IMG/VR virus record: IMGVR_UViG_3300045912_000789
Coordinates: 62,001 to 126,000 of that record
DNA from: a virus
Length of the DNA: 64,000 nt
Reading direction: 5' to 3' (one strand)
In this document: positions 49,481-58,329 of the stretch, in pieces
Position numbering within the stretch: the first letter of the stretch is position 1
Layout of the letters: each line of letters opens with the position of its first letter
Made by a program: the position numbers and the translations under genes
Notes under the pieces: model-generated
The model's database searches: none
Told to the model about the DNA's origin: nothing
What the model saw: only the letters and a program-made list of their open reading frames with translations

Positions 49481-50650
49481 ATGACGACCCTCGCCGACAT
49501 CGTGAACAACGCGCTCTCCCAGTCGGAGAGCAGCCTCAAGCTCGCTTCGGCCCGTGACGCGGCGCCGGCCGTCGAGGGAAGCTCGCTGGCCTTCCTCGAC
49601 GCGGAGCTGGCCCTGCCGACCTCGACGCCGAAGCTCGCCTCGGACGACGAGGACGAGGACGATCGCCGTCCTCCGAAGAAGGACGAGAAGAAGGAGCCGG
49701 AGAAGAAGGCGTCCGTCCACGAGATCGTGGAAGACGCCGACTACGCGATGAAGCTCGCGGAGGCCCTGACGCTCGGCTCGAACATCGTCGCCGCGAAGCT
49801 CGCGTCCGACGGCACCGCGCTCGGCGCTCCCGGACCGCAGGTCCACCAGAGCGGGATGCAGCACGCCCCCACGATCCCGAAGGCGCACTCGAAGGTCAAG
49901 GAGACGATCTCGGGTCCGGCGACCAACGCCGGCCCGAACGGCCTGCCGACCTCGAAGGCGGACTTCACGTCGCCCAACGACCAGTCGGGCCGCGCGAAGA
50001 ACCACCCCGGCAAGACCGCCGCCGACGAGGCGTGGACGAAGTCGAAGACGGCCTCGATCCGCCTCATGCGCGCGAAGACGGCGCAGGCCGAGACGCTCAT
50101 CGAGCTGGGCCAGATCGCGGCGGCCGAGAAGCTGCTCGACGAGGTCCGGGCCGAGCAGGCGAAGCTCGCGCAGGACCCCTCCTCGCCCCCGCCGGTCATG
50201 CCGGCCCACAGCGAGTCGTTCAAGCTCGACACCGAGCCCGGCCCGTCCACGCACATCGGCGACAACGCCGCGCTGATCTCGCTGACGAAGAGCGAGGCGC
50301 GCGACAAGACCACGCGCGAGGCCTCGCAGTACATCAGCGAGCCGCCCAAGAAGGACAACGCGGTCGGCGCGCACATGCTGCGGACCGACGGTCAGAAGCT
50401 GAGCCACCTCGTGCTCCCCGGCGCGCGCAAGACCGCGTCGGCGCAGCCCGCGACGGCCCCGGCTCCCACGACCCCCACCACCGAGAAGAAGGCGTCGATG
50501 GACCCCGCGGTCGGCCGCGCCTACCTCTCGAAGCTCGTCAAGACCGCCGGCGATCCCGAGGCGATGCCCCAGGAGCGCGCGAAGGCCGCCGAGGCCATCA
50601 AGGCGATCAAGGCCAAGATCGGGGTGGACCCCGAGGCTCTCCTGAGCTGA
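49481..50650 (+). CDS. Virion protein rich in KTAS/KKAS motifs, 389 aa
   Basis: This largely disordered protein mixes charged and Pro/Ala/Ser-rich stretches with short helices. Four KTAS or KKAS segments occur (KKASVHE near 76, KTASIRL near 188, KTASAQP near 318, KKASMDP near 336). The repetition might mark processing sites, or it may simply be a compositional bias. It is placed directly before capsid genes, so a scaffold or internal head protein is likely. The ATG at 49481 has GAGGAAACC. Confidence 0.64.
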   Translation: MTTLADIVNNALSQSESSLKLASARDAAPAVEGSSLAFLDAELALPTSTPKLASDDEDEDDRRPPKKDEKKEPEKKASVHEIVEDADYAMKLAEALTLGSNIVAAKLASDGTALGAPGPQVHQSGMQHAPTIPKAHSKVKETISGPATNAGPNGLPTSKADFTSPNDQSGRAKNHPGKTAADEAWTKSKTASIRLMRAKTAQAETLIELGQIAAAEKLLDEVRAEQAKLAQDPSSPPPVMPAHSESFKLDTEPGPSTHIGDNAALISLTKSEARDKTTREASQYISEPPKKDNAVGAHMLRTDGQKLSHLVLPGARKTASAQPATAPAPTTPTTEKKASMDPAVGRAYLSKLVKTAGDPEAMPQERAKAAEAIKAIKAKIGVDPEALLS

Positions 50651-50675
50651 ACTTCCCGGAAGGAGACAGACGAAC

Positions 50676-51080
50676 ATGAACAACATGGAGAAGGTGGCGC
50701 ACGAGGTGCCCGGCATCATGCAGGCGGCCTCGCAGCACCTCGTCAAGCTCGCCGGGAAGAACGTCGAGCTGGTGAAGCGAGCGGAGGCCGCGGAGCACGA
50801 GAACCGCGTCATGAAGCTCGCACGTCGGATGGAGATCCGCGGGCTGCACACGAACCTGTCCTTCGAGGACAAGATCGCGCAGCTCATGGAGGTCCCTCTC
50901 GACAAGCTCGCGACGATGGAGCAGGCGGTCGAGATGGCCGCCGGCGGCGTGCGGCTCGGGAAGGTCGCGGAGACCGACTCGGGCAGCAAGATCGCGTCGT
51001 CCGGCTACGAGCCGTCCGGGGGTTCCTCGGACGTCGACGAGCTGGAGGTCTTCATCGAGAGTCAGGCGGCTCTCACCTGA
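50676..51080 (+). CDS. Helical 134-aa virion-cluster protein
   Basis: This short helical protein has amphipathic repeats (LVKLAGKNVELVKRAEAAEHENRVMKL-type coil near 22-48) and a Ser/Gly-rich acidic end containing KIASSGYEP. It starts with GGAGACAGACGAAC upstream. Upstream of the decoration and capsid genes, it is a candidate scaffold. No family is recognised. Confidence 0.65.
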   Translation: MNNMEKVAHEVPGIMQAASQHLVKLAGKNVELVKRAEAAEHENRVMKLARRMEIRGLHTNLSFEDKIAQLMEVPLDKLATMEQAVEMAAGGVRLGKVAETDSGSKIASSGYEPSGGSSDVDELEVFIESQAALT

Positions 51081-51130
51081 GCCGGGATGACCTGAACAGC
51101 AGAGAGACCGTCAACAAGGAGATCTGAATC

Positions 51131-51613
51131 ATGGCCAGCTACGATCGCAAGTTCGAGGTCATCCAGCCCACCCTGGACCGCCTCGTCCGCAAGCCCCTGG
51201 AGGTCGCCGACGTGCGCCTCCTCGACCCGACCGGCGCCGGTGGAGCGGTGGTCGCCCTCATCGCCGGCGAGCTGGTCCAGCTCGACTCCACCTACAAGTG
51301 GATCCGGGCCGCGACCTTCACGCAGCCGTCGTTCTTCTCGGTCGAAGACCGGGGCGACTACGGCGTCCAGGCGTCGCGCAAGCTCAGCGCGATCATGGGC
51401 GGCGGCGCCTTCGAGTGCGACACCATCGTCTACAACACCGGGCTGACCACGGTCGGCGCGGCGGTGCAGGCAGGCGTCGTCAACAACAGCCTCTCGGGCA
51501 GCGTCAACCGCGCCGGCCTCGTCGCCAGCGCCGGCGGCGTCGTCCTCGGCTACGTCACGCGCGTGGCGGCCCTGAACAACGGCCTCCTCCGCATCCTCCA
51601 GACCCTGGTCTGA
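51131..51613 (+). CDS. Capsid decoration-like protein, 160 aa
   Basis: This beta-rich Gly/Ala/Val protein has strands such as GAGGAVVALIAGELVQL and a Gly-rich GAVVNNSL-type region. It is directly upstream of the major capsid gene, where decoration or head-stabilising proteins are often encoded. The ATG has AAGGAGATCTGAATC upstream. It has no cysteines, and assignment rests on position and composition. Confidence 0.6.
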   Translation: MASYDRKFEVIQPTLDRLVRKPLEVADVRLLDPTGAGGAVVALIAGELVQLDSTYKWIRAATFTQPSFFSVEDRGDYGVQASRKLSAIMGGGAFECDTIVYNTGLTTVGAAVQAGVVNNSLSGSVNRAGLVASAGGVVLGYVTRVAALNNGLLRILQTLV

Positions 51614-51666
51614 TCCCCCTCATCGGACGCAGACCCTCAACGAGATCCACGAAGGAGAACCAGACC

Positions 51667-52782
51667 ATGGCCAGCCACAAGGAGATGCTCCTCAACCAGC
51701 TCTCCGACCCCGCCGCGAAGACCAAGATCGCAGCGAAGTTCGGAGGCTACATCCGCGACCGCCTGCGCGAGTCGTCGTTCGCCGAGCAGGTGCTCCCGCC
51801 GGAGAACGTCGACCGCTCGCAGTGCCAGGTCTCGACCCAGCACGACTCGCTCGTGAAGATCGAGTACCTGGAGCCGCGCTCGCGCGCGATGACGGTGACG
51901 TTCCGCGGCGAGCCCCGCGCGAACTTCATCCGCGGCGAGAAGGTCGAGGTGCCGTTCATCACCGTGATGAGCGACATGTTCCAGAAGCCGGAGCAGGAGT
52001 TCCTCGCGTACGCCTTCCCGATCGGGAAGGTGATCGAGCAGAACGCCGTGCGCGACCTCGGCGAGGTGCAGGACCGCGAGTTCCTCATCCACATCGAGGC
52101 CGCCATCCAGGCGCTCCAGACCGAGGCGAACGGCGGCACCCCGACGGCGCTCAACGCGACTACGGTCGGCGCCGGCTCGGTCGTCGAGTTCTCGGCGACG
52201 AAGGGCGAGCTGGCGCGCATCGCGGCCAGCAACACGGCGGTCTCGCTGCCGATCCAGCGGCCGGACATCATCCGGCTCATCAAGCTGCTCGACGGCAACC
52301 GCCTGGAGAGCAACCTCATCCTGATCACGACGGTCGACTGGGACGACATCCTGGCGTGGACCGTCGAGGACCAGGGCGACAAGCTCCAGTCCGAGACGGC
52401 GGTGCAGGGGTGGAAGTACAACCTCCTCCTCGGCAAGCGCTACGTCCGGACGATCAAGACGGACATCCTCCGTCCCGGCAACGTGTACTGCTTCACGAGC
52501 TCGGACTTCCTCGGGAAGTTCTACGTGCTCAACAACGTGAAGTTCTACATCGACAAGTACATCAACATGCTGAAGTTCGTCGCCTGGAAGGACATCGGCA
52601 TGTCGATCATCAACATCGCGTCGGTCCGCAAGCTGGAGCTGTACTCCGGCGACGCGAACCCGACGACGAACGCGGACGGCATCCTCGGCTCGGTCACCCC
52701 GGTGGCGGAGGAGGATCTCGGCCGGCCGAACAACCGGGCGGGCAACCGCCAGTTCTTCCCGCAGGTGGTCAGCATCGGCTGA
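51667..52782 (+). CDS. Major capsid protein (HK97-like)
   Basis: The 371-aa protein has the expected size for an HK97-fold major capsid protein: a basic N-terminal arm, E-loop-like region (PRANFIRGEKVEVPF), a spine helix, and a P/A-domain beta part with LLLGKRYVRTIKTDILRPGNVYCF. It has an AAGGAG site before the ATG at 51667 and is followed by a strong hairpin (52822-52848), as is common for highly expressed capsid genes. The frame is open upstream in another reading, which I reject. Confidence 0.82.
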   Translation: MASHKEMLLNQLSDPAAKTKIAAKFGGYIRDRLRESSFAEQVLPPENVDRSQCQVSTQHDSLVKIEYLEPRSRAMTVTFRGEPRANFIRGEKVEVPFITVMSDMFQKPEQEFLAYAFPIGKVIEQNAVRDLGEVQDREFLIHIEAAIQALQTEANGGTPTALNATTVGAGSVVEFSATKGELARIAASNTAVSLPIQRPDIIRLIKLLDGNRLESNLILITTVDWDDILAWTVEDQGDKLQSETAVQGWKYNLLLGKRYVRTIKTDILRPGNVYCFTSSDFLGKFYVLNNVKFYIDKYINMLKFVAWKDIGMSIINIASVRKLELYSGDANPTTNADGILGSVTPVAEEDLGRPNNRAGNRQFFPQVVSIG

Positions 52783-52821
52783 TCGCCCCGCGGAAGGCTC
52801 CCGACTGGACCCAGCCACCGG

Positions 52822-52848
52822 AGGGGCATCGGCACTGCCGGTGCCCCT
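52822..52848 (+). terminator. Strong hairpin after major capsid gene
   Basis: A 12-bp stem with one G-U wobble (AGGGGCATCGGC/GCCGGTGCCCCT), an ACT loop and TTCTG after it lies 40 bases after the capsid stop and 25 before the next start. It may terminate part of the transcription or protect capsid mRNA. Confidence 0.6.
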
Positions 52849-52872
52849 TCTGTGCATCAAGGAGATCGAACC

Positions 52873-53718
52873 ATGGACAGCTCGCAGAACACGCTCCCCC
52901 GGCAGCTCCACCTCCTCGGGGCCGGCCATCACCCGTCCACCAAGACCGTGCGCCGGTCGCATCGCTTCGCCGAGAAGTCGTTCCTGATCGGCTCGCTGCC
53001 GATCCGGCCGAACCGGCGGGTTCCGGTGACCGTCGAGTTCATCGTCGGCCATCTCGACGAGATCATCGACCGCGTGAAGCGCGGGACGCTGCTCGTGCAG
53101 CACTCCGCCGACACGTTCGTCGATCCCGACGAGCTGCGCGCCATCGCGGCCGTCTACCGCGGCGAGACGCCGCCCGGGCCCATCGTGAAGCTCGCGCCGG
53201 ACGACGAGCCGGACGACGACGTCATCGACAACCCCGAGGACGACGGCAACCACGAGGACCCCTCGCAGGTCGAGGAGCCCACGGACGAGCCGGCGGCCGA
53301 GGAGCCCAACCCCGCCGAGGAGGCGTTCGGCGAGGACGCTCCCGAGGCCCAGGAGCCCGCCGAGGAGCCCATGGACGCCCCGGAGGCCCCGGAGGAGCCC
53401 ACGGAGTCCTACGACGCCCCGGAGGCCGACTACGACGCCCCCGGGGACCTCCACGAGCCCGAGCCGGCCATGGAGGGCATGGACGAGCCCGACATGGGCG
53501 GGGAGGCGCTGGAGGCCGCCCCGAAGCTCGCCGAGGAGGCTCCCGTCGACGAGGCCGTCGAGCCCGCCGTCGAGCAGCGCTGGCTGCCCGAGGGCTTCGA
53601 GAAGCTCGGCAAGAAGAAGCTGCTCGCGCTCTGCAAGGAGCGCGACATCACGGTGGAGGGCTCGCGGGTCGACGCCGACCAGCTCGTCCGCCTCCTCACC
53701 TCCTGGAAGAACGGCTGA
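52873..53718 (+). CDS. Acidic Pro-rich virion protein with SAP/HeH-like C-terminus, 281 aa
   Basis: The N-terminal about 100 residues are a folded basic domain. Residues 115-235 are a low-complexity Glu/Pro/Asp region with repeated EEP, DAPEA and EPA units. The last 45 residues (KLGKKKLLALCKERDITVEG) match the helix-extended-helix pattern of SAP or HeH/LEM domains, which bind nucleic acid. The ATG has GGAGATC upstream. This suggests a capsid-associated protein with a disordered linker and DNA-binding end. No family name is certain. Confidence 0.65.
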   Translation: MDSSQNTLPRQLHLLGAGHHPSTKTVRRSHRFAEKSFLIGSLPIRPNRRVPVTVEFIVGHLDEIIDRVKRGTLLVQHSADTFVDPDELRAIAAVYRGETPPGPIVKLAPDDEPDDDVIDNPEDDGNHEDPSQVEEPTDEPAAEEPNPAEEAFGEDAPEAQEPAEEPMDAPEAPEEPTESYDAPEADYDAPGDLHEPEPAMEGMDEPDMGGEALEAAPKLAEEAPVDEAVEPAVEQRWLPEGFEKLGKKKLLALCKERDITVEGSRVDADQLVRLLTSWKNG

Positions 53719-53736
53719 TCACGTCGAGGGTGAAGG

Positions 53737-54249
53737 ATGGCTTCCCAGCTACAGGGTCTTGGTCAGCCGGCGAACATGCAGACGCTGGAGGCTCACATCC
53801 AGAGCGTCCGGTTGTTCATGCGTGACTTCGCCCAGCTCAACCTGCTGATCCGTGGCGAGGAGTCGTCCGACAGGATGATCGCGTGGGCGACCATGGACTT
53901 CCTGTCGAACTTCAACGGCACCCCGCCGTTCAGCACCTTCAACCTCGACGATCTCCTCTTCTCGTACAACCTCCAGCACTTCGCGGTGCGCGGGACCGTG
54001 ATCTCGCTCCTCCAGAGCCTGATGATGATCTACGCGCGCAACCACCTGCCCTTCTCGGATGGTGGCCTGAGCGTGAACTTCAACGACAAGGCGCCCCTCA
54101 TCCAGTCGATGCTCCAGCTCTTCCAGGCCGCGTACGAGCAGGACAAGCGCCAGATCAAGACGGCCATCAACGTCGCTGGTATCATGGACGCCGGCCCGAG
54201 TGGCGTGCACAGCGACTACTACGCCCTGAGTGCGATCGGATTCTACTGA
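53737..54249 (+). CDS. Putative head-neck protein, 170 aa
   Basis: This helical protein with aromatic-rich helices (FMRDFAQLNLLIRG, DDLLFSYNLQHFAVRG) has no membrane segment or cysteine. It begins 18 bases after the acidic protein and is followed by a beta-rich gene. Location between capsid and sheath suggests a neck or connector component. No motif proves it. Confidence 0.62.
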   Translation: MASQLQGLGQPANMQTLEAHIQSVRLFMRDFAQLNLLIRGEESSDRMIAWATMDFLSNFNGTPPFSTFNLDDLLFSYNLQHFAVRGTVISLLQSLMMIYARNHLPFSDGGLSVNFNDKAPLIQSMLQLFQAAYEQDKRQIKTAINVAGIMDAGPSGVHSDYYALSAIGFY

Positions 54250-54258
54250 GGAGGCAGC

Positions 54259-54738
54259 ATGGCCTACGAAGTCTGCGTCGGAGACAAGTACCGGATCGAG
54301 GATCGCCTCAACGGCGGCGCGCGCCTCGGGCCGTTCCCCAGCAGCGGGCTGCCCATCGGCGGCCTGACCCTGATCTTCGCCGTCCCCGCGGTGACGGTGA
54401 CCTTCACCGGTGCGCTCGGGGAGGTGCGGACCTGGGCCCAGATCCTCGCCGACCTGGTCGCCCAGGCTCCGACGGTGACGTCGAAGACGCGTCCGGCGAA
54501 CAACGGCCCAGCGGGCTCGGGCAGCGCTCCCGGAGTCGTCCCGAGCAACCAGGTCGAGCTGAGGCTCTACCTGGACACCGGCATCACCATCGACAAGGAC
54601 GGCACGGCCAACACGCTGCTGCGGATCCCCACGGCCGCCGACACCGTCTACCCCGTCGCCGTCGCGCAGACCAAGATCGTGGGCTTCACCCAGGGCCTGG
54701 CGCCGACCGCGTACGCCGTCCTCATCAACCTGAGCTGA
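54259..54738 (+). CDS. Beta-rich virion-cluster protein, 159 aa
   Basis: The protein is Gly/Pro/Val/Thr-rich with regular strands (VTVTFTGALGEV, VELRLYLDTGITI) and a single Cys near residue 6. The ATG has AGGAGGCAGC upstream. A decoration or connector protein would fit, but no family is recognised. Confidence 0.6.
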   Translation: MAYEVCVGDKYRIEDRLNGGARLGPFPSSGLPIGGLTLIFAVPAVTVTFTGALGEVRTWAQILADLVAQAPTVTSKTRPANNGPAGSGSAPGVVPSNQVELRLYLDTGITIDKDGTANTLLRIPTAADTVYPVAVAQTKIVGFTQGLAPTAYAVLINLS

Positions 54739-54751
54739 ACAAGGACTGGTC

Positions 54752-56506
54752 ATGAGCCACTACGCAGAACTGGACCAGGAGATCGTCGCTCTCGGAAACG
54801 GGGCGACTTCGGGCATCTCGCGCGCCGACGCGACGGTGTTCGTCCACGCGCTGCGCAAGCTCGCCGCGCAGGGCGCGCCGGCACCGGATGCCGACCTCGC
54901 CGAGCACGCGACCGAGGTCGCGATGGGCGAGGAGGCTTCGCCCGCCGAGGCCGCGATGCACACGCAGGCCGGGGTGCCGGACGAGAGCGGCCACCTCGAA
55001 GGCGAGTTCGCCGTCCCGCTCGACCAGGTCGTCATGACCCTCGCGCAGATCGTCTCGAACAGCATGCGGCAGCACACCGCGTACTCGTTCTACGGCGAGA
55101 TGATGCGAGATCTCGGGCGCGGCGAGCTGGCCGAGCTGTTCGACGAGCAGGGCAAGGACGAGATGAAGGAGATGAAGTACTTCCTTCGTCGGATGTCCGT
55201 GCTCCACCCGGGCGGCGTGCCGATCCCGGTGGCGCCGACGCCGGAGCCCAGCGCCGACGTCTCGGTCGCACTGCGCTACCTCATCGCCGGCGAGCAGCAG
55301 GCGATCGTCCTGTTCAAGACGCTGCACTCGATGCTCGGGGACAACCCGATGAAGTACACCATCGAGCAGACGATGACAGACGCCCAGGAGCACCTCGATC
55401 GTCTCTGGCAGTACATGCCGGCGACCGAGGCTCCGAAGCAGGCCGGCGCCAAGATCGCGAGCGTCATCACGCGCATGAAGCTCGCGGCGCGCACCGGGGC
55501 AGAGACCGCGCTCGGTCAGGCACTCCAGCAGGGCGTCGAGAAGCCCACGGCGAGCAAGCAGGCGTCGCCCCAGTGGCCCTCGCCGAGCCCCGGGGCGATC
55601 CCCGTGGGGCAGCCCGGCACTGAGCCGCTCAGCACGGTCATCGGTCGCGAGGCGCTGCTCCAGCAGGCGCAGCTCATGAACGAGAACCAGGACCTGCGTG
55701 CGCGCATGGACCAGGCCGCTCAGCAGCAGCTCATGGCGCAGCAGCAGCTCGAAAGCCTCGGCGCGGAGAACGAGAACCTCCAGATGCAGGCCATGCAGGC
55801 CAGCGATCAGGCGCAGATGGCGACCGAGCAGGCGCAGCTCTCCAGCGAGCAGGCGGCGGCGCAGGCGGACGCGAAGATGCGGCTCGCGATCCGCGTGCAG
55901 CAGCTCCGCCAGAACCTCGCCGACATCGTCTCGGCCGACCCCGTCCAGGAGGAGGGTGTCGGCTTCGGCGAGCAGGCCGGCCCCGGCAGCGTCGCGACGT
56001 CGTCGCAGCAGAACCAGATGGCCCAGCAGGCCGCCGCCATGGACCCCACCGGCGGCACCGGCGGAGCCCCCACCCAGGAGGCCGCCGAGGAACAGCAGCA
56101 GGCCGCCAACGCGCAGCAGGAGGCTCAGCAGCAGACCGCCCAGGCCCAGCAGAAGACCAAGGCGGACAGCTCGAAGCCGAAGGGCAAGGGCGGCACGACG
56201 GTCTCCGTGAAGACCTCGGGCATGCCCTCGCTCGTCAAGAAGCCGCTCGTCGAGGCGGGTCACGCGATCGGCGAGGGCATCGGGCAGCACCTCGAACAGG
56301 CCGGCAGCGACGCCATGCGCGGCGGGCTGAAGACGCTCAAGGAGCGCGTCCGCGCCTACGGCAAGGACCCGAAGGTCGTCGGCGGGGCTGCGCTCGCCGC
56401 CGGCGGCTACGTCGGCGCGAAGGCGCACGGCATCAAGAAGCAGCACGAGCGCGACCGAACCCAGAAGGACATCCTGAAGGCCGTCCAGTCGATGGCGAAC
56501 CGCTGA
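54752..56506 (+). CDS. Virion-cluster protein with ferritin-like domain and Gln-rich coil, 584 aa
   Basis: Residues about 90-222 form a four-helix ferritin-like pattern: LAQIVSNSMRQHTAYSFYGEMM, an EQGKDEMKEM helix, GEQQAIVLFKTL and a TDAQEHLDRLWQ helix. Typical metal ligands (E, ExxH) are only partly kept (E116, E137/E140, E181, E213/H214), so ferroxidase function is uncertain. A long Gln/Ala/Glu coiled coil follows (300-460), then a Lys-rich linker and a Gly/Ala C-terminal segment (GGAALAAGGYVGAKAHG). It is coupled closely to its neighbours. Confidence 0.66.
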   Translation: MSHYAELDQEIVALGNGATSGISRADATVFVHALRKLAAQGAPAPDADLAEHATEVAMGEEASPAEAAMHTQAGVPDESGHLEGEFAVPLDQVVMTLAQIVSNSMRQHTAYSFYGEMMRDLGRGELAELFDEQGKDEMKEMKYFLRRMSVLHPGGVPIPVAPTPEPSADVSVALRYLIAGEQQAIVLFKTLHSMLGDNPMKYTIEQTMTDAQEHLDRLWQYMPATEAPKQAGAKIASVITRMKLAARTGAETALGQALQQGVEKPTASKQASPQWPSPSPGAIPVGQPGTEPLSTVIGREALLQQAQLMNENQDLRARMDQAAQQQLMAQQQLESLGAENENLQMQAMQASDQAQMATEQAQLSSEQAAAQADAKMRLAIRVQQLRQNLADIVSADPVQEEGVGFGEQAGPGSVATSSQQNQMAQQAAAMDPTGGTGGAPTQEAAEEQQQAANAQQEAQQQTAQAQQKTKADSSKPKGKGGTTVSVKTSGMPSLVKKPLVEAGHAIGEGIGQHLEQAGSDAMRGGLKTLKERVRAYGKDPKVVGGAALAAGGYVGAKAHGIKKQHERDRTQKDILKAVQSMANR

Positions 56507-56517
56507 AGGAGACGATC

Positions 56518-58329
56518 ATGAGCCACGTCAACGATCTGGAGGACTTCGTCAACGATCTCTCCGCCCCGGTGAAGATCGCGGAGACGGACCTCGACAACCT
56601 CAGCCTCCCCGAGCTGGAGGCCCTCATGGGTCTCGATCTCACGGAGGACAACGAGAAGGTCGCGTACCTCAACGCCTGCGTGAAGAGCGCGTACGGCGAC
56701 GACCGGTACGGGTCCTGGCTCGATCAGTTCGCCGGCTCGCCGCTGCACGCGAAGGCCCTCCAGCTCTGCGAGGAGGAGCTGGGTCTGGAGCAGGAGCGGC
56801 TCCAGCGTCGGATCGAGCGGCAGGAGCAGAACCAGGGCGACGACGACATCTGGACGCGGCAGGACATGCTGCGACTCCAGAAGGACATGCTCATGCTGGA
56901 GCTGCACAAGTCGAAGGCCGGTCCCGGAGGCGGCAAGGACCCGACGATGCAGCCCCAGGCCGGCGCGGGGCCCGCGGCCGAGGCGCCCCCGAAGCCGGGC
57001 AAGACCACCCCGCCCAAGGAGGGCAAGACCGCCTCGGACGTCCAGACGGTCGGCCAGATCAACAACGGAGACCCGGCCCAGCCGTCGTGGCCTCGCGCCT
57101 CGCTCGGCGTGGACGCGGCGGGTCGGCGGGCGACCCCCGAGGAGGAAGCCGCCCAGGGGCGCGCCGACACCCACGTGCAGCACCGTGATCCCGTCACGAA
57201 GTCGGCGGGCGCGGCGACGCAGCTCGGCGAGGCCGTGATGAAGCGCATCGATCGCGCGCCGGGCGCCGTCCAGCGCGGGGTCGGGATGCTCCACAACGTC
57301 GGCGCTCGGCTGGGCGCGAAGTCCACCGAGAGCGCGGTCGGGCGCGGCATCATGGCGGCCGGCGGGGCTGCGGCGGGAGCAGGTGCGCTCGGTGCCGGGG
57401 CACTCGCCTCGCGCAAGAAGGAGTCCAGCGATCTCACAACTTCGGAGCGCGAGGACCTCAAGAAGAAGCAGTTCGCGCTGCCGGAGAAGAGGAAGTACCC
57501 GATCCCCGACGAGGCCCATGCCCGCAACGCGCTCGCTCGCGCGGCACAGTTCGCTTCGCCCGAGGAGCAGAAGCGCATCCGGGCGGCCGTCGATCGGAAG
57601 TTCCCCGGCATCCAGCTCACCAGCGCCAGCAAGCCGGCGAAGCCCACGGTCGGTCTGCACCACGTGCCCGACAGCAAGAAGGAGTCCTCGCTCCTCGCGG
57701 CCGTGGGGGGCCACCGCGGCCTCCCTTTCGGCGATGAGGGCAAGATCGCGAGCGTCATGAGCACGCTCGCGATGGATGCCGGGTCGCAGGCGAAGCACCT
57801 CGCGCGCATGGGGTCCTACGCCCGCAACGTGCAGAAGGTCCCGCACGCCGTGGTCGCCGCTCGCAACGCGGAGATGCGTGCGTTCACCCCGAAGGCGCTC
57901 CCGACGGCCGCCGCGGCAGCCACCCACACCCCGCCCCCGGTCGCAGTGACGGTGGCCAAGAAGAAGACCCCCACGCAGGCGATCGACCCGATGGCGCTGT
58001 CGCGTCATCTCGCCCAGACCAACCCCCAGCAGGCCATCCAGGCCGGGCGGCAGTTCGGGGCGCCGGTGGTCGGCAACGCGGCGGTGCTCGATCAGCTCTC
58101 GCAGATGAGTTTCGGCAAGCTCAGCGTGAGCAAGAGCTGGATCACTCGCGTCATCCGGCGGGCGAAGGCCACCAAGCTGCGGGTTCGGGACTCCGCTCAG
58201 AAGCATGAGGCAGCGTGGTGGGATCACCGCGTGAAGGGGACCGAACTCACGGACGCGGCCAAGAAGCGCGGCTTGGCTGCTGACGAGCTAGCCGACAAGT
58301 TCAAGAGCATGAAGGGAGCCATGAGCTGA
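56518..58329 (+). CDS. Large virion-cluster protein with DUF6582-like domain, 603 aa
   Basis: An N-terminal helical part is followed by a Pro/Lys-rich linker, a Gly/Ala hydrophobic helix (GIMAAGGAAAGAGALGAG, near 280-297), and a domain with FALPEKRKYPIPD and AARAAQFASPEEQKRIRAAV-like sequence near 320-365, similar to the DUF6582 module of phages. KTASDV and KKESSL segments recur. The stop overlaps the next gene as TGATG. It has AAGGAGACGATC before the ATG. The role is unknown; a structural or processing protein is likely. Confidence 0.66.
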   Translation: MSHVNDLEDFVNDLSAPVKIAETDLDNLSLPELEALMGLDLTEDNEKVAYLNACVKSAYGDDRYGSWLDQFAGSPLHAKALQLCEEELGLEQERLQRRIERQEQNQGDDDIWTRQDMLRLQKDMLMLELHKSKAGPGGGKDPTMQPQAGAGPAAEAPPKPGKTTPPKEGKTASDVQTVGQINNGDPAQPSWPRASLGVDAAGRRATPEEEAAQGRADTHVQHRDPVTKSAGAATQLGEAVMKRIDRAPGAVQRGVGMLHNVGARLGAKSTESAVGRGIMAAGGAAAGAGALGAGALASRKKESSDLTTSEREDLKKKQFALPEKRKYPIPDEAHARNALARAAQFASPEEQKRIRAAVDRKFPGIQLTSASKPAKPTVGLHHVPDSKKESSLLAAVGGHRGLPFGDEGKIASVMSTLAMDAGSQAKHLARMGSYARNVQKVPHAVVAARNAEMRAFTPKALPTAAAAATHTPPPVAVTVAKKKTPTQAIDPMALSRHLAQTNPQQAIQAGRQFGAPVVGNAAVLDQLSQMSFGKLSVSKSWITRVIRRAKATKLRVRDSAQKHEAAWWDHRVKGTELTDAAKKRGLAADELADKFKSMKGAMS

